NCBI GenBank assembly: GCA_028280845.1
Contig: JANQKZ010000009.1
Span: 1-64,000, forward strand
From: Opitutales bacterium
GTDB lineage: Bacteria > Verrucomicrobiota > Verrucomicrobiia > Opitutales > JABSRG01
Reading direction: 5' to 3'
DNA length: 64,000 nucleotides
Shown here: one piece after another, positions 46,268 to 54,738 of the stretch
Layout of the letters: the number at the start of each line of letters is the position of its first letter
Numbering within the stretch: the first letter of the stretch is position 1
The notes under the pieces: model-generated
What the model saw: only the letters and a program-made list of their open reading frames with translations
Told to the model about the DNA's origin: nothing
Databases searched by the model: none
Translations under genes and position numbers: made by a program

Positions 46268-46909
46268 ATGGTTAATGATCAACGAAATGTCGGGCTTTTT
46301 GGGGGATCCTTTGATCCCTTCCATCTCGGGCATTTTATCCTCTCACTCGATGCCAAAGAAGCCCTCGACCTCGACGAGATCTGGTTCGTTCCCGTTGCCG
46401 ACCCACCACTCAAATCCAACAAGCTGCTCGCTCCTGCTCGGTGCCGGTTGGATATGGCCCGTATCGCAACGGAACGGTTAGACGGGTTCGACGTCTGGGA
46501 AGGCGAAATCGAGCGCGAAGGCACCAGCTATACCATCGATACCGCGCGCCAATTACATCGGGATTTCCCTTCTATTCGGTTTTTCTTCATGATGGGAGCG
46601 GACCGCTTCCATGACTTTCCGGATTGGCGAGAGGCGGAAGCCCTTTGCGATCTCTTCGAATTCATAATCTTTTCCAGACCGGGCTATGGTCTCACTCCCA
46701 ACCCGGAGCTCCCAGCCAATATGCGATGGCATTCCACTCGTGAACGGTACCTCGATATAAGTTCGAGCGAAATTCGGGAGCGTATCGCGACCGGACAGCC
46801 CGTGGAACCCTTTTTGCCCCATGGGGTACATACCTACATCAAACAAAATAAACTATATCTCACCCAAAATACAGAAGCTGAATCAATTAGCCCCGCCTAT
46901 GGATTATAA
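46268..46909 (+). CDS. nadD: Nicotinate-nucleotide adenylyltransferase
   Basis: Makes nicotinate adenine dinucleotide in NAD synthesis. 213 residues. Nucleotide-transferase motif GLFGGSFDPFHLGH (about 9-22), MMGADRFHDFPDW and SSSEIRERI (GxSSxxIR type) near the C-terminus. The last 11 bases overlap the rsfS start, so the two are cotranslated. Confidence 0.95.
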   Translation: MVNDQRNVGLFGGSFDPFHLGHFILSLDAKEALDLDEIWFVPVADPPLKSNKLLAPARCRLDMARIATERLDGFDVWEGEIEREGTSYTIDTARQLHRDFPSIRFFFMMGADRFHDFPDWREAEALCDLFEFIIFSRPGYGLTPNPELPANMRWHSTRERYLDISSSEIRERIATGQPVEPFLPHGVHTYIKQNKLYLTQNTEAESISPAYGL

Positions 46910-47276
46910 AAATACTCCCTCCAGCACGATGGATCAGGTAATGCTCTGCTGCCGTGCATTGGATGATAAAAAAGCCGAGGAACTCAAAATCCTCAATGTC
47001 GAGGGAAAATCCCCCATTACGGACTATCTTGTTATCGCTACCGGAACATCTGAGCCGCATTTGAAAGCGCTTAGAAACGAAATCGAAAAAACCCTGAAAT
47101 CTCACAACATTGCGATTACAGGGGAAGATCGGGAAACCGCCTCAGGTTGGGTTGTTGTCGACGCCTTTGATTTCATGATCCACCTGTTCACCAGGGAACA
47201 ACGCGATAATTACAGCCTGGACACCCTCTGGAAAGACGCCGAAAAGGTCGCAATTCCTGAACTCATGTCCGCCTGA
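46899..47276 (+). CDS. rsfS: Ribosome silencing factor RsfS
   Basis: Binds uL14 and blocks subunit joining under starvation. 125 residues; the core shows DDKKAEELKILNVEGKSPITDYLVIATGTSEPHLKAL and GWVVVDAFDFMIHLFTREQRDNYSLDTLWKDA. The start at 46899 (overlapping nadD by 11 bases) is used; a codon at 46929 is an alternative. nadD-rsfS is a common gene pair. Confidence 0.92.
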   Translation: MDYKNTPSSTMDQVMLCCRALDDKKAEELKILNVEGKSPITDYLVIATGTSEPHLKALRNEIEKTLKSHNIAITGEDRETASGWVVVDAFDFMIHLFTREQRDNYSLDTLWKDAEKVAIPELMSA

Positions 47277-47423
47277 CTTCCGGCGACTACCCCACCGATC
47301 CAGTAAGCGGGCTGTCGTTTACGCATCCGGTCGACCGTGTAGCGCAGCCCAAGCCGGAAATATATGGCTCTACCCCAAGTGCTGGGGGTGTTTAAATATT
47401 GGTAGCTTCACTCCCGGAATGGC

Positions 47424-47885
47424 TTATCCCTTACTCTCTAAAATAGTACTGGCTTCTCGCAGCCATGCAACGACCCCATCCTTACTGGGATTGGATCCGA
47501 TTTGATTTCCATCGGCGTCCGTAAAAATGACGGTCGGCACAAATTCGATCTCATATTTTTCGCTCAGCCCCAGATTGTGCGTTTTCATCGCTTCGGAAGG
47601 CCATTCCTTCGTGGGGAGAATGACCTCGAGTAAAACCACGTTTTCCTCTGACCAGGTTTGAAATTCTCTACTTTGAAAGACCGCTTTATCGAGCTCCAGG
47701 CAGGGCGGGCACCAAAACTCGCCCGTGCTTTGCTTACCGGTAAATACGAGCATAATGGGTTTCCCCGTTTCCTTGGCCAGGGTGCTGGCTTCCTCAAAGG
47801 TCTCCGCATCGGACGGCTTGGCGGAGACGACAGTCGTCAAACCAAAAACAAGGGAAAGGGAAATAAATCGTTTCAATAAAGTCAT
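47424..47885 (-). CDS. Periplasmic thioredoxin-like protein
   Basis: 153 residues with a Sec signal peptide (FISLSLVFGLTTVVSA). Redox site FWCPPCLELDK (CxxC) about residue 58-61, followed by VLLEVILPTKEW and the cis-proline segment EFVPTVIFTDADGNQIG. DsbE/TlpA- or DsbD-gamma-like. It faces a convergent rsfS gene. Confidence 0.82.
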   Translation of the reverse strand: MTLLKRFISLSLVFGLTTVVSAKPSDAETFEEASTLAKETGKPIMLVFTGKQSTGEFWCPPCLELDKAVFQSREFQTWSEENVVLLEVILPTKEWPSEAMKTHNLGLSEKYEIEFVPTVIFTDADGNQIGSNPSKDGVVAWLREASTILESKG

Positions 47886-48003
47886 ATTAACTAAGAGGAA
47901 AAAGATATCAGTTCGTTCAATCTTTGGACACAGAAAGGTTCAATTTATTCCCATACATCGGTCTTTCCTCCGCCCGATTAAGACTGACCTGATGACTCCG
48001 GCG

Positions 48004-48366
48004 CTAAACTTCAGGGTTCAACTGAAGTAAAAAATCCTCAAAGGGTTCGTAACCATGAAGGCTTTTCAAATCGGTATCTTTTTTCATCCACCCAAAATCC
48101 CGATACCCCAAATCCACGGCTTGCCGAAGGCATTGTAAAGCCTCCCTTCTTCGCCCTTTTAAAGCCAAGCTGCAGGCCAGGTTGTAGTTAGCTAAAGGAT
48201 CCTCGGGGCGCATACGGACCAGGCGCCGGTCCATTCGTAGCCCTTCATCTATTTTGCCATTCTGGGTATAAAGATGTCCCAGGATTTCGACGACCCGATG
48301 GTCCTTCTTTTCCCGGGCATACAAGCTCTCGAAAAACTGAAGTTCAAATCGAGTATCCTCCGGCAT
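48004..48366 (-). CDS. TPR-repeat protein
   Basis: 120 residues, mostly helical. Two tetratricopeptide-like helix pairs: EILGHLYTQNGKIDEGLRMDRRLVRMRPEDPLANYNLACSLALKGRRREALQCLRQAVDLG. Only a small protein; interaction partner unknown. Ends in a loop LKSLHGYEPFEDFLLQL also seen in other small TPR proteins. Confidence 0.65.
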   Translation of the reverse strand: MPEDTRFELQFFESLYAREKKDHRVVEILGHLYTQNGKIDEGLRMDRRLVRMRPEDPLANYNLACSLALKGRRREALQCLRQAVDLGYRDFGWMKKDTDLKSLHGYEPFEDFLLQLNPEV

Positions 48367-48387
48367 CGGGGCTATAATTTGAAAAAA

Positions 48388-48909
48388 TCAGGAATGACTG
48401 CCAGCCCCTATCATCTCTTGGGGAGACCGATTGTTCTGGCATATACAGGCCGGATCCTCCGGATCTGCCTTCGCCGTTACCTGTAATCGCTGGGACACCA
48501 CTTCCAGTCCCAGTTTCTCCGCCACGGTTTTCCCGTACCATTCCATGAAAGGAGCATCAATTTCAAATATCTTATCACAGGAAACACAAATTACCTGAGC
48601 CTGAAAGGTTTTCTGGTGCAGGTTGACCGTATAGTACTTATAATCTTTCCCCACATCGACCTCGCGCACCGTTTCGCTCTCCACCAGAATGGGAAGCGTC
48701 CGGTAGACCGTAGCGCGCGATACTGAAGTATCGATCTTCCTCGAAAACGTAAGCAGGTCCTCCGCCGTAAAATGGTCTTTTACCGAATACGCTGCCTCAA
48801 ATATAGCTAAACGCTGATTAGTGACCCGAAGATTGTTTTTTCCTAAGAACTTTTTGAATCGCTCTTGCGCATTGGCTTTCGGGTTCCCCTCTGATGTCCG
48901 CTCGTTCAT
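48388..48909 (-). CDS. Fur family metalloregulator
   Basis: 173 residues. N-terminal winged helix ([39 protein letters not shown]) and metal-dimerisation domain with the H-rich [23 protein letters not shown] (CxxC, 2 of the 4 structural-zinc ligands); the C-terminal ACICQNN has an extra pair. Could be a Fur, Zur or PerR. The start at 48909 is taken since a palindromic region lies between it and an in-frame ATG at 48933. Confidence 0.85.
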   Translation of the reverse strand: MNERTSEGNPKANAQERFKKFLGKNNLRVTNQRLAIFEAAYSVKDHFTAEDLLTFSRKIDTSVSRATVYRTLPILVESETVREVDVGKDYKYYTVNLHQKTFQAQVICVSCDKIFEIDAPFMEWYGKTVAEKLGLEVVSQRLQVTAKADPEDPACICQNNRSPQEMIGAGSHS

Positions 48910-48917
48910 ATGGCTTA

Positions 48918-48945
48918 TTGAGAATGAACTCATGTTTTTGAGAAT
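48918..48945 (-). promoter_or_regulatory. Candidate operator of the Fur family gene
   Basis: Two copies of TTGAGAAT (plus strand 48918-48925 and 48938-48945) are spaced exactly 20 bp, two helical turns. A TGAG-N6-CTCA dyad (48919-48932) overlaps the first. A TTGACA hexamer on the minus strand (48952-48947) lies just behind. This fits autoregulation, but the repeat does not match a Fur box clearly. Confidence 0.4.
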
Positions 48946-49114
48946 ATGTCAACCCGAGCTTTTAGCTCGAAGGGAAAGTAAAAGTGAGGGGGCCGCTGCA
49001 AACTACGAAATACTATCCTGACTCCCCATCCCTCAATCTCGATCAGGAGATAAGCCCCATCTCTTCTCTCACCACTCCATTCCTCGTCACTAGACACTCG
49101 ACACTAGCCCCCCC

Positions 49115-49130
49115 GAACGGTTAACCGTTC
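49115..49130. promoter_or_regulatory. Perfect 16-bp palindrome before the DUF368 start
   Basis: GAACGGTTAACCGTTC equals its own reverse complement. It ends three bases before the ATG at 49134, where a ribosome binding site would be. Either a regulator operator or an RNA stem that masks initiation. Confidence 0.5.
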
Positions 49131-49133
49131 CGC

Positions 49134-50057
49134 ATGCTGAATGCGATCATCCTCATCCTAAAGGGGCTTGCCATGGGAGCCGCCAACGTCATCCCCGGGG
49201 TTTCAGGGGGAACGATTGCTCTCATCACTGGAATCTTTGAGCGGTTGATTGTCGCCATAAAAAAGGTCGATGCCACCACGCTTAAGCTCCTGTTTCAATT
49301 GAAGTGGGGAACCCTCTGGGATCGCCAAGACGCTCCATTTTTACTCTGGCTGGGAGTAGGTATAGGGCTGAGTATTTTCAGCCTGGCCCGGCTATTCGAA
49401 TGGTTGTTAGTGGAGCAGGAGACCCTCACCATGGCATTCTTCTTTGGCCTGATATTGGCCTCTGTTTTCTATGTGGGGCGAACCGTGTCGCAGTGGAATC
49501 CATCTAATGTCGGATTTCTGGTCCTTGGAACGGGAATCGCCCTGTCCATCGCCTTTCTTGTGCCGGCCCAGGAAAACGCCAACCCCCTTTATGTCTTTCT
49601 CTGTGGTGTTATCGCTGTCTGCAGCATGATTCTTCCGGGATTATCAGGATCGTTCGTCATGATCCTCATGGGGAACTATGCCCTCGTCTTACGGGCTATC
49701 AGCACCTTCGACTTTTCCATCCTCCTGCCCCTCGCTTTAGGCTGTGGCTTCGGTATCCTGGCCTTCGCTCAACTCCTCGCCTGGGTGTTTAAACGCTTTC
49801 ATAACCAGACCCTCGCGGTCATGACCGGATTTGTTGTCGGCTCTCTAGCCACTATCTGGCCATGGAAAGCAGCTCAGATCGAAGTGCTCCAGGTCAACGG
49901 GGAAACCAGGGAAATCATTACCGGTTACCAATGGTTCGTCCCGAATTTTTCCGAGACTAACTCCCAGATCGCCATCGCCTGCATCGTCTTGGGAGCCGCC
50001 ATCCTCATCCTTTCCGAATATTTCGCCGCCAAAATAGGCAAAAAGACTAAGAGCTGA
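49134..50057 (+). CDS. DUF368 / undecaprenyl-phosphate translocase (PopT) family
   Basis: 307-residue integral membrane protein with about nine hydrophobic helices. Family signature: GLAMGAANVIPGVSGGTIAL near the N-terminus and its inverted-repeat counterpart MILPGLSGSFVMILMGNY around 175-192. DUF368 members were recently shown to recycle undecaprenyl phosphate across the membrane (PopT). That function here is by family. A palindrome sits directly in front of the ATG. Confidence 0.85.
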   Translation: MLNAIILILKGLAMGAANVIPGVSGGTIALITGIFERLIVAIKKVDATTLKLLFQLKWGTLWDRQDAPFLLWLGVGIGLSIFSLARLFEWLLVEQETLTMAFFFGLILASVFYVGRTVSQWNPSNVGFLVLGTGIALSIAFLVPAQENANPLYVFLCGVIAVCSMILPGLSGSFVMILMGNYALVLRAISTFDFSILLPLALGCGFGILAFAQLLAWVFKRFHNQTLAVMTGFVVGSLATIWPWKAAQIEVLQVNGETREIITGYQWFVPNFSETNSQIAIACIVLGAAILILSEYFAAKIGKKTKS

Positions 50058-50114
50058 TTGTATAAACCGCACTAACCTATTGCAGATTAGCTCATCATCG
50101 CTTTGTTAACGATA

Positions 50115-51569
50115 ATGCGTTTCGGGATCATCCTTTTTCTCTTTTCTTTCCTGCTTGGCCTGAGTCTCCATGCTCAAAATCGGATCGGCACAGGTAAGGC
50201 CAAGGAACTCTACGATATACACTGCGCCAGCTGTCACGGGCCAAACATGGAAGGGGGCATGTCCAGTTCCCTCATCAATCGGCAGTGGCAATACGGCGGA
50301 ACGGATGAGGACCTGTTTCGGGCCATTGCGAAGGGCTTCCCGGATAATGGGATGGAGGCCTACGAAGGCGTCCTCACCCCGGAGGAAATCCGCTCCCTTG
50401 TGATCTTCATCCACGAACAGACCGAGATCGGTGAAAAAGAAGGCCTGCTCAAGCGACTCGAACCCCGGAGCGGGGTTTTTTCCTCAGAGAAACACGACTT
50501 TCGTCTAGAAAAAATATCTGAAGGGACCGGGATACTCTGGGGAATCGATTTCCTTCCGGATCAGTCTATGCTGGTCACCCAACGAGATGGAACGCTATGG
50601 CACATGAACGAGGGGGAGAAGCCCATCTCCATCCAGGGAGTCCCGGAGGTTTGGGAATATGGCCAGGGTGGGTTGATGGAGGTAGCGATCCATCCCCAAT
50701 ACGCGGAAAACGGCTGGATCTACCTGGGATTTACGGAGAGCATCGGTGTCCTCGATGGAGGCGCTGAAGCTGGAATGACAAGTATCGTTCGGGGACGCAT
50801 CAATGATCGGAACCAATGGGTCGATCAGGAGATCCTGTTTAGGGCCCCCAAAGAATTTCACTGGCGAGGCCGGGTCCATGTCGGAACACGCATCGTGTTT
50901 CAGGATGGGTATATCTTCTTTTCCATCGGGGACCGCGGAAAAAAAGATATGGCTCAGGATCTCAACACCCCCAACGGAAAGATTCACCGCATTCATGAAG
51001 ACGGTCGTATCCCTACGGATAATCCCTTTGTGGATAGGCCCGGTGCCTTTCCTACAATCTGGAGCTACGGACACCGCAACCCCCAGGGCCTGGCCCTGGA
51101 CCCACGCAATGGTAAGCTTTGGGAAACTGAGCACGGCCCGCGGGGCGGCGATGAAATAAATTTAATTCATCCAGGCAAAAACTATGGCTGGCCAGTCATC
51201 ACCTACGGGATGAACTACAACGGCACCCCAGTCACCAACCTCACCCGCAAAACGGGTATGGAGCAACCTGCCCTTCATTGGACCCCCTCCATCGCCGTGT
51301 GTGGGATCGAATTCTATACGGGCTCCGCCTTTCCCTCCTGGACCAATCAGCTCTTCGTGGCTGGGATGGCTTCACAAGAACTCCAACGCCTGGTTATTGA
51401 GGATGAAAACGTCGTCCACTATGAGATTGTCATGAAAAACCAGGGCCGAATCCGCGATGTCACTACAGGCCCGGACGGAACCCTCTACATCCTGCTCAAT
51501 AGCGGTTCCCCAAGGATCGGGGCCGTCTATCGCCTCATCCCCGCCGGCCCCGTCACCGCTGCCAGATAA
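50115..51569 (+). CDS. Secreted cytochrome c / PQQ-dependent sugar dehydrogenase fusion
   Basis: 484 residues. Signal peptide, then a short cytochrome c domain with CASCH at about 37-41 (heme C site) and a distal Met in NGMEAYEGVLTPEEI; from about 115 a six-bladed Asd/GDH-type propeller (ILWGIDFLPDQSMLVTQRDGTLW, GHRNPQGLALDPRNG, TEHGPRGGDEINLIHPGKNYGWP), as in PQQ-dependent soluble aldose dehydrogenases. Likely periplasmic, passing electrons from sugar or alcohol oxidation to the heme. The start at 50115 gives a good signal peptide; an upstream TTG is possible. Confidence 0.88.
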   Translation: MRFGIILFLFSFLLGLSLHAQNRIGTGKAKELYDIHCASCHGPNMEGGMSSSLINRQWQYGGTDEDLFRAIAKGFPDNGMEAYEGVLTPEEIRSLVIFIHEQTEIGEKEGLLKRLEPRSGVFSSEKHDFRLEKISEGTGILWGIDFLPDQSMLVTQRDGTLWHMNEGEKPISIQGVPEVWEYGQGGLMEVAIHPQYAENGWIYLGFTESIGVLDGGAEAGMTSIVRGRINDRNQWVDQEILFRAPKEFHWRGRVHVGTRIVFQDGYIFFSIGDRGKKDMAQDLNTPNGKIHRIHEDGRIPTDNPFVDRPGAFPTIWSYGHRNPQGLALDPRNGKLWETEHGPRGGDEINLIHPGKNYGWPVITYGMNYNGTPVTNLTRKTGMEQPALHWTPSIAVCGIEFYTGSAFPSWTNQLFVAGMASQELQRLVIEDENVVHYEIVMKNQGRIRDVTTGPDGTLYILLNSGSPRIGAVYRLIPAGPVTAAR

Positions 51570-51604
51570 AGGACTTACTCTTATCCCTCCTGACACGCAT
51601 CAAT

Positions 51605-51630
51605 CTCATTTAATCATTAGAATAAATGAG
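51605..51630. terminator. AT-rich inverted repeat between convergent genes
   Basis: Perfect 8-bp stem CTCATTTA (51605-51612) and TAAATGAG (51623-51630) with a 10-base loop. In the gap between a plus-strand dehydrogenase and a minus-strand gene. No T-run, so a weak bidirectional terminator at best. Confidence 0.4.
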
Positions 51631-51662
51631 TGTCCATGAGGAGTTTATAAAAACACGATCAG

Positions 51663-52109
51663 CTAGCGATGCTGCCCCTGCTCATAAGTCGAAATAAACC
51701 TTTCGAGGTCATTCTCCCGGATGACCTCCCCGATCACCTCCAAGTCCAGGTCTTCCGGTAATTTGTAACGTATGCAGGATTTTCCCATATCAAGCCGCTT
51801 CCCACTCTGCTTAAAGCGGTCGACTATTTTCCGGGCTACCGTCCCATCACTATAGGCACAACTCAGATACAGTGCGCGGTGCCGTTTCTGGGCCGCCAAT
51901 CCGGCAAACTGCAGTGGCTTTTTGTTGGTGGTATCCGGATAGGTCTCGAGAGGAACCTCGTAAGAAATCATCCCCCAATTCAACGTTTCCACGTAACCCT
52001 CCGGTAGATTATCCAAAACGACCTGCCGGACCGCCTCAATCGCAGTTCGATCCTCGATCGAGAGACTCTCCAGGTATTCCTCAACTGTCTTCGCCTTGCT
52101 TTAAGCCAT
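51663..52109 (-). pseudogene. DUF1801 (YdhG-like) gene with an early stop
   Basis: The open frame gives SKAKTVEEYLESLSIEDRTA, IEAVRQVVLDNLPEGYVETL and WGMISYEVPLETYPDTT, then RHRALYLSCAY, RLDMGKSCIRYK, that is the DUF1801 fold (iron-chaperone-like). Read from the ATG at 52109, the third codon is TAA (52103-52101): ATG GCT TAA AGC AAG. An A in place of the T would give the lysine expected, MAKSKAKT. So a single base change kills normal initiation, unless the protein starts at an internal TTG (52016), which loses the first domain helix. 148 codons in all. Could also be a sequencing error. Confidence 0.7.
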
Positions 52110-52148
52110 ATGTCAACTCTAGCAGATCATCAGCTCGATAACACCAAT

Positions 52149-52739
52149 TTAATGATTCGATTCCTGTAAAGATTCCAAAGCCCTGAAGAGGTCTTCCAAA
52201 GGCGGACGAAGATTGATATCATGCACGTCAATAAACCGAAGGCGCCCCTCCTTATCTACGACGAACAGCGCCCGCTCGCTCGTTCCGTCTGACCTGAGGA
52301 TCCCATAGCGCTTGGAGACAGCGCCATGCGGAAAAAAGTCTGACAACACCGGGAAGTTCAGTCCACCCATTGCCTCGGTCCAGGCATGCAAAGTTGGAAC
52401 ATTATCTACCGTAATCCCCAGAACCACGGCATCCAACTCCCCGAATTCATCTTTGACCAAGCTGTAGCCTGGCCACTGAGCGGAACAGACCGGGGTCCAG
52501 GCCGCGGGCACAAAACTGAGAATCACATGCTGTTTACCACGGAAGTCAGATAATTTCACCTCACCCCCACCGACGGTCGGCAAGGTGAAATCGGGGGCCA
52601 TTTCGCCTATACGAACAGAAACCCGGCTATCCACAGGTTTCAACTCCCCTGGATCATAGAGACTATCCATCTCCGTAGTCTCTGAGAATAATACTGATCC
52701 CAGAAGAAACAGGAGGGGAATAAAACCAATCGGTTTCAT
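52149..52739 (-). CDS. Secreted peroxiredoxin-like AhpC/TSA protein
   Basis: 196 residues from the ATG at 52739, with a signal peptide (PIGFIPLLFLLGSVLFSE). AhpC/TSA core: MAPDFTLPTVGGGEVKLSDF, VPAAWTPVCSAQW with the peroxidatic Cys, and SERALFVVDKEGRLRFIDV. One conserved Cys only, so a 1-Cys or atypical type. A secreted peroxiredoxin is unusual. It starts seven bases after the thioredoxin-like gene, so the pair is coupled. Confidence 0.85.
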   Translation of the reverse strand: MKPIGFIPLLFLLGSVLFSETTEMDSLYDPGELKPVDSRVSVRIGEMAPDFTLPTVGGGEVKLSDFRGKQHVILSFVPAAWTPVCSAQWPGYSLVKDEFGELDAVVLGITVDNVPTLHAWTEAMGGLNFPVLSDFFPHGAVSKRYGILRSDGTSERALFVVDKEGRLRFIDVHDINLRPPLEDLFRALESLQESNH

Positions 52740-52746
52740 CGGTAGT

Positions 52747-53265
52747 TTATTTGGGTCTCTCAAGGTGCTCCATAATAGCCCGGATGTGTTCTCTGCCAAG
52801 ATATCCTTCATGGCGATACACTTCTCCAAAGCCTGAATCCGGGGTCTCCCGGTCTAACACGATAAAGGTTGGAGTCCTCACCACTCTAAAACCTTCGGAG
52901 AAAGTCTTGTCCCGGTCACTTAAACACGGAAACCCCAGCTTGAATTTTTTCCGAAACAAGTCGGTTTCAAACGCCGTATCTCCATACCCCACCCCGATTA
53001 TGGGTACCGCGGGTAAATCTTCGCGCATCTGGTCGGCCAGACGGTTCTTACCTCTGGCCGATTTCTGGCACGTCGGACAGTAAAAATCGAAAAAAATGAG
53101 AACGACCCGGTCAGCCGATAAGGTCTCAATTTGAAATAATGCCGCTTCCCCTTTAACTCCTCGCCAGTCCTGCCCCTCCTCTGTCATTCCTTCCCCTGCA
53201 ACGGGCTGCTGCCCGAGGCTCAATAACAGAAGTATAGCAGGCAAAAAGGTTCGGACGGTATGCAT
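52747..53265 (-). CDS. Secreted thioredoxin-like protein with YCPTC site
   Basis: 172 residues, signal peptide FLPAILLLLSLGQQPVAG. TlpA-type fold: VVLIFFDFYCPTCQKSARGKNR with the CxxC pair at about 63-66, then LPAVPIIGVGYGDTAFETDLF, and VVRTPTFIVLDRE with the cis-Pro. Likely a periplasmic thiol reductant, possibly for the neighbouring peroxiredoxin. A hairpin lies just before its ATG. Confidence 0.82.
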   Translation of the reverse strand: MHTVRTFLPAILLLLSLGQQPVAGEGMTEEGQDWRGVKGEAALFQIETLSADRVVLIFFDFYCPTCQKSARGKNRLADQMREDLPAVPIIGVGYGDTAFETDLFRKKFKLGFPCLSDRDKTFSEGFRVVRTPTFIVLDRETPDSGFGEVYRHEGYLGREHIRAIMEHLERPK

Positions 53266-53273
53266 AGGAGAGG

Positions 53274-53300
53274 GAGCCGCCGGGATTTTCCCGACGGCTC
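53274..53300. other. Hairpin between the FadL gene and the thioredoxin gene
   Basis: GAGCCG-C-CGGG (53274-53284) pairs with CCCG-A-CGGCTC (53290-53300), loop ATTTT, one mismatch. It starts eight bases beyond the next start codon on the minus strand. No T-run; perhaps an mRNA processing or stability element. Confidence 0.4.
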
Positions 53301-53340
53301 TATGTTGGATGCTAACTCAAACGTGTTTGTTCCAAGCAGG

Positions 53341-54636
53341 TTAAAACCTCCAGGCAAATCCAAACTCCACGCTATCTTCACTGAGCCGGCTTTGGATCGT
53401 CGTCCCGGTTCCAGCGGGCCCCAGGCCCTGCTCAGAGATTTCATTTTCAGGAGCTCGCATATACGCGACACTGAGAGAAAACGACTCCGATACCGCATAG
53501 GTGAATCCTAATGTATAGTGACTCTCCACGATTGCCGGAAAACCGATAATCCTGAAGGTCTCGTAATAATAACGTGGGAAGGGGATTCCCTGGACGACCA
53601 CAACTTCGGCCGGCCCAGTCGGGGTGAAGGATCCATTCCACCCGTTATTGGCTACCACAGGGTTTCGCCCATAGTTGAAGCCTGCCCGCAGAAACAACTT
53701 CTCCCGGATCGCTTCCCATTGGACACCCACGGCATAAACGGTTTGGTCTCGCCATCCGAATTCCGAATAGCCTTTTGCATCTCCCCAGTTAATCCACTTC
53801 AAATCACCCGAGATGATCAGCCGGTTATCCAGGCCTTCCCAGGATATACCCCCACCCAACTGCTGAGGCGCTTCTAATTCCAGATCAAAATACGCAATAC
53901 CTCCTGTCATCGTCGGTTGGGCCACGACGTTGCTGTGAGTTACACTTTGTGGTGTGGTATAACTCAAACCCAAGGACCAATGGGGAACCGGCCTCCAGAT
54001 TGCACCCAGCTGCACACCATAGCCAAATCCGGGCGAAGATCCGGTGCCCAGATCCAGGGTCGCGTAATCGATGTGGAAGGCCGCCCCCAACGAAACATTG
54101 GCGGCCACCTGGTAGGCAATGGCCGGAGCAAACTTCATTATCTGCAAACTGGTAAACTCACCTGCGACCAGGTTGGCCCCCGGGCCGAAGGCGTTCGGCA
54201 CATCCAGCGCAGTCCCCCGGTAATCCACTCCCAGCCCGGTTACGCCGTAAGCCGCCAGCCCAAACCGCCAGCGCTCGTTGTCTTTACCCAGTGGCAATGA
54301 CAGCCCGATCGCCGGAATCGGATACACCTTTTTATCACTTTCCGCTGAAATGTTCTGGTTCATCCCAAACGGATTGATCACCGAGGCATCCACGCTGGGA
54401 ATAAAGGCCGTCCCTCCAAAATCAACCTGGGACGACGGACAATACCGGCCGTAACACATGGCGGCCGGGTTTCCAAATACCGCGCTGATCGCATCCTGCG
54501 GATTTGCGATGGACACCCCCCCCATACCACGGGCAATAGGTCCTATGGCGATCAGGTTATCACCATTGGTAGCCAACAGGGTAGACCCCATCAGGACCAG
54601 AACGGTCAGGAGGGAAACAGAATATTTTATTTTCAT
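53341..54636 (-). CDS. Outer-membrane transporter, FadL/OmpP1/TodX family
   Basis: 431 residues from the ATG at 54636 (signal MKIKYSVSLLTVLVLMGSTLLA). FadL pattern: IARGMGGVSIANPQDAISAVFGNPAAM (hatch-strand), LGLSYTTPQSVTHSNV, and the C-terminal EFGFAWRF with terminal Phe. FadL barrels carry hydrophobic molecules across the outer membrane: fatty acids, aromatics; members in sulfur oxidisers may move zero-valent sulfur. Here it sits inside the ArsR/SQR run, suggesting the latter as an option. Confidence 0.87.
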   Translation of the reverse strand: MKIKYSVSLLTVLVLMGSTLLATNGDNLIAIGPIARGMGGVSIANPQDAISAVFGNPAAMCYGRYCPSSQVDFGGTAFIPSVDASVINPFGMNQNISAESDKKVYPIPAIGLSLPLGKDNERWRFGLAAYGVTGLGVDYRGTALDVPNAFGPGANLVAGEFTSLQIMKFAPAIAYQVAANVSLGAAFHIDYATLDLGTGSSPGFGYGVQLGAIWRPVPHWSLGLSYTTPQSVTHSNVVAQPTMTGGIAYFDLELEAPQQLGGGISWEGLDNRLIISGDLKWINWGDAKGYSEFGWRDQTVYAVGVQWEAIREKLFLRAGFNYGRNPVVANNGWNGSFTPTGPAEVVVVQGIPFPRYYYETFRIIGFPAIVESHYTLGFTYAVSESFSLSVAYMRAPENEISEQGLGPAGTGTTIQSRLSEDSVEFGFAWRF

Positions 54637-54738
54637 GACGTGTCTCAATAGGTTTGTTAGGGCCCACCCATAGGAGAGGCCCAACAGGGGTTAACCATCG
54701 TGAGGGTCACGAAAAAAGAGAGGGAACTGAGTGAGGGC

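Noticed and set aside
47371-47391. Terminator for the nadD-rsfS unit
   Set aside because: The stem ACCCCA/TGGGGGT contains a bulge and is followed by only a short AT stretch; too weak to call.
53274-53300. Terminator between the FadL gene and the thioredoxin gene
   Set aside because: Good stem but no T-run on the minus strand; called a hairpin only.
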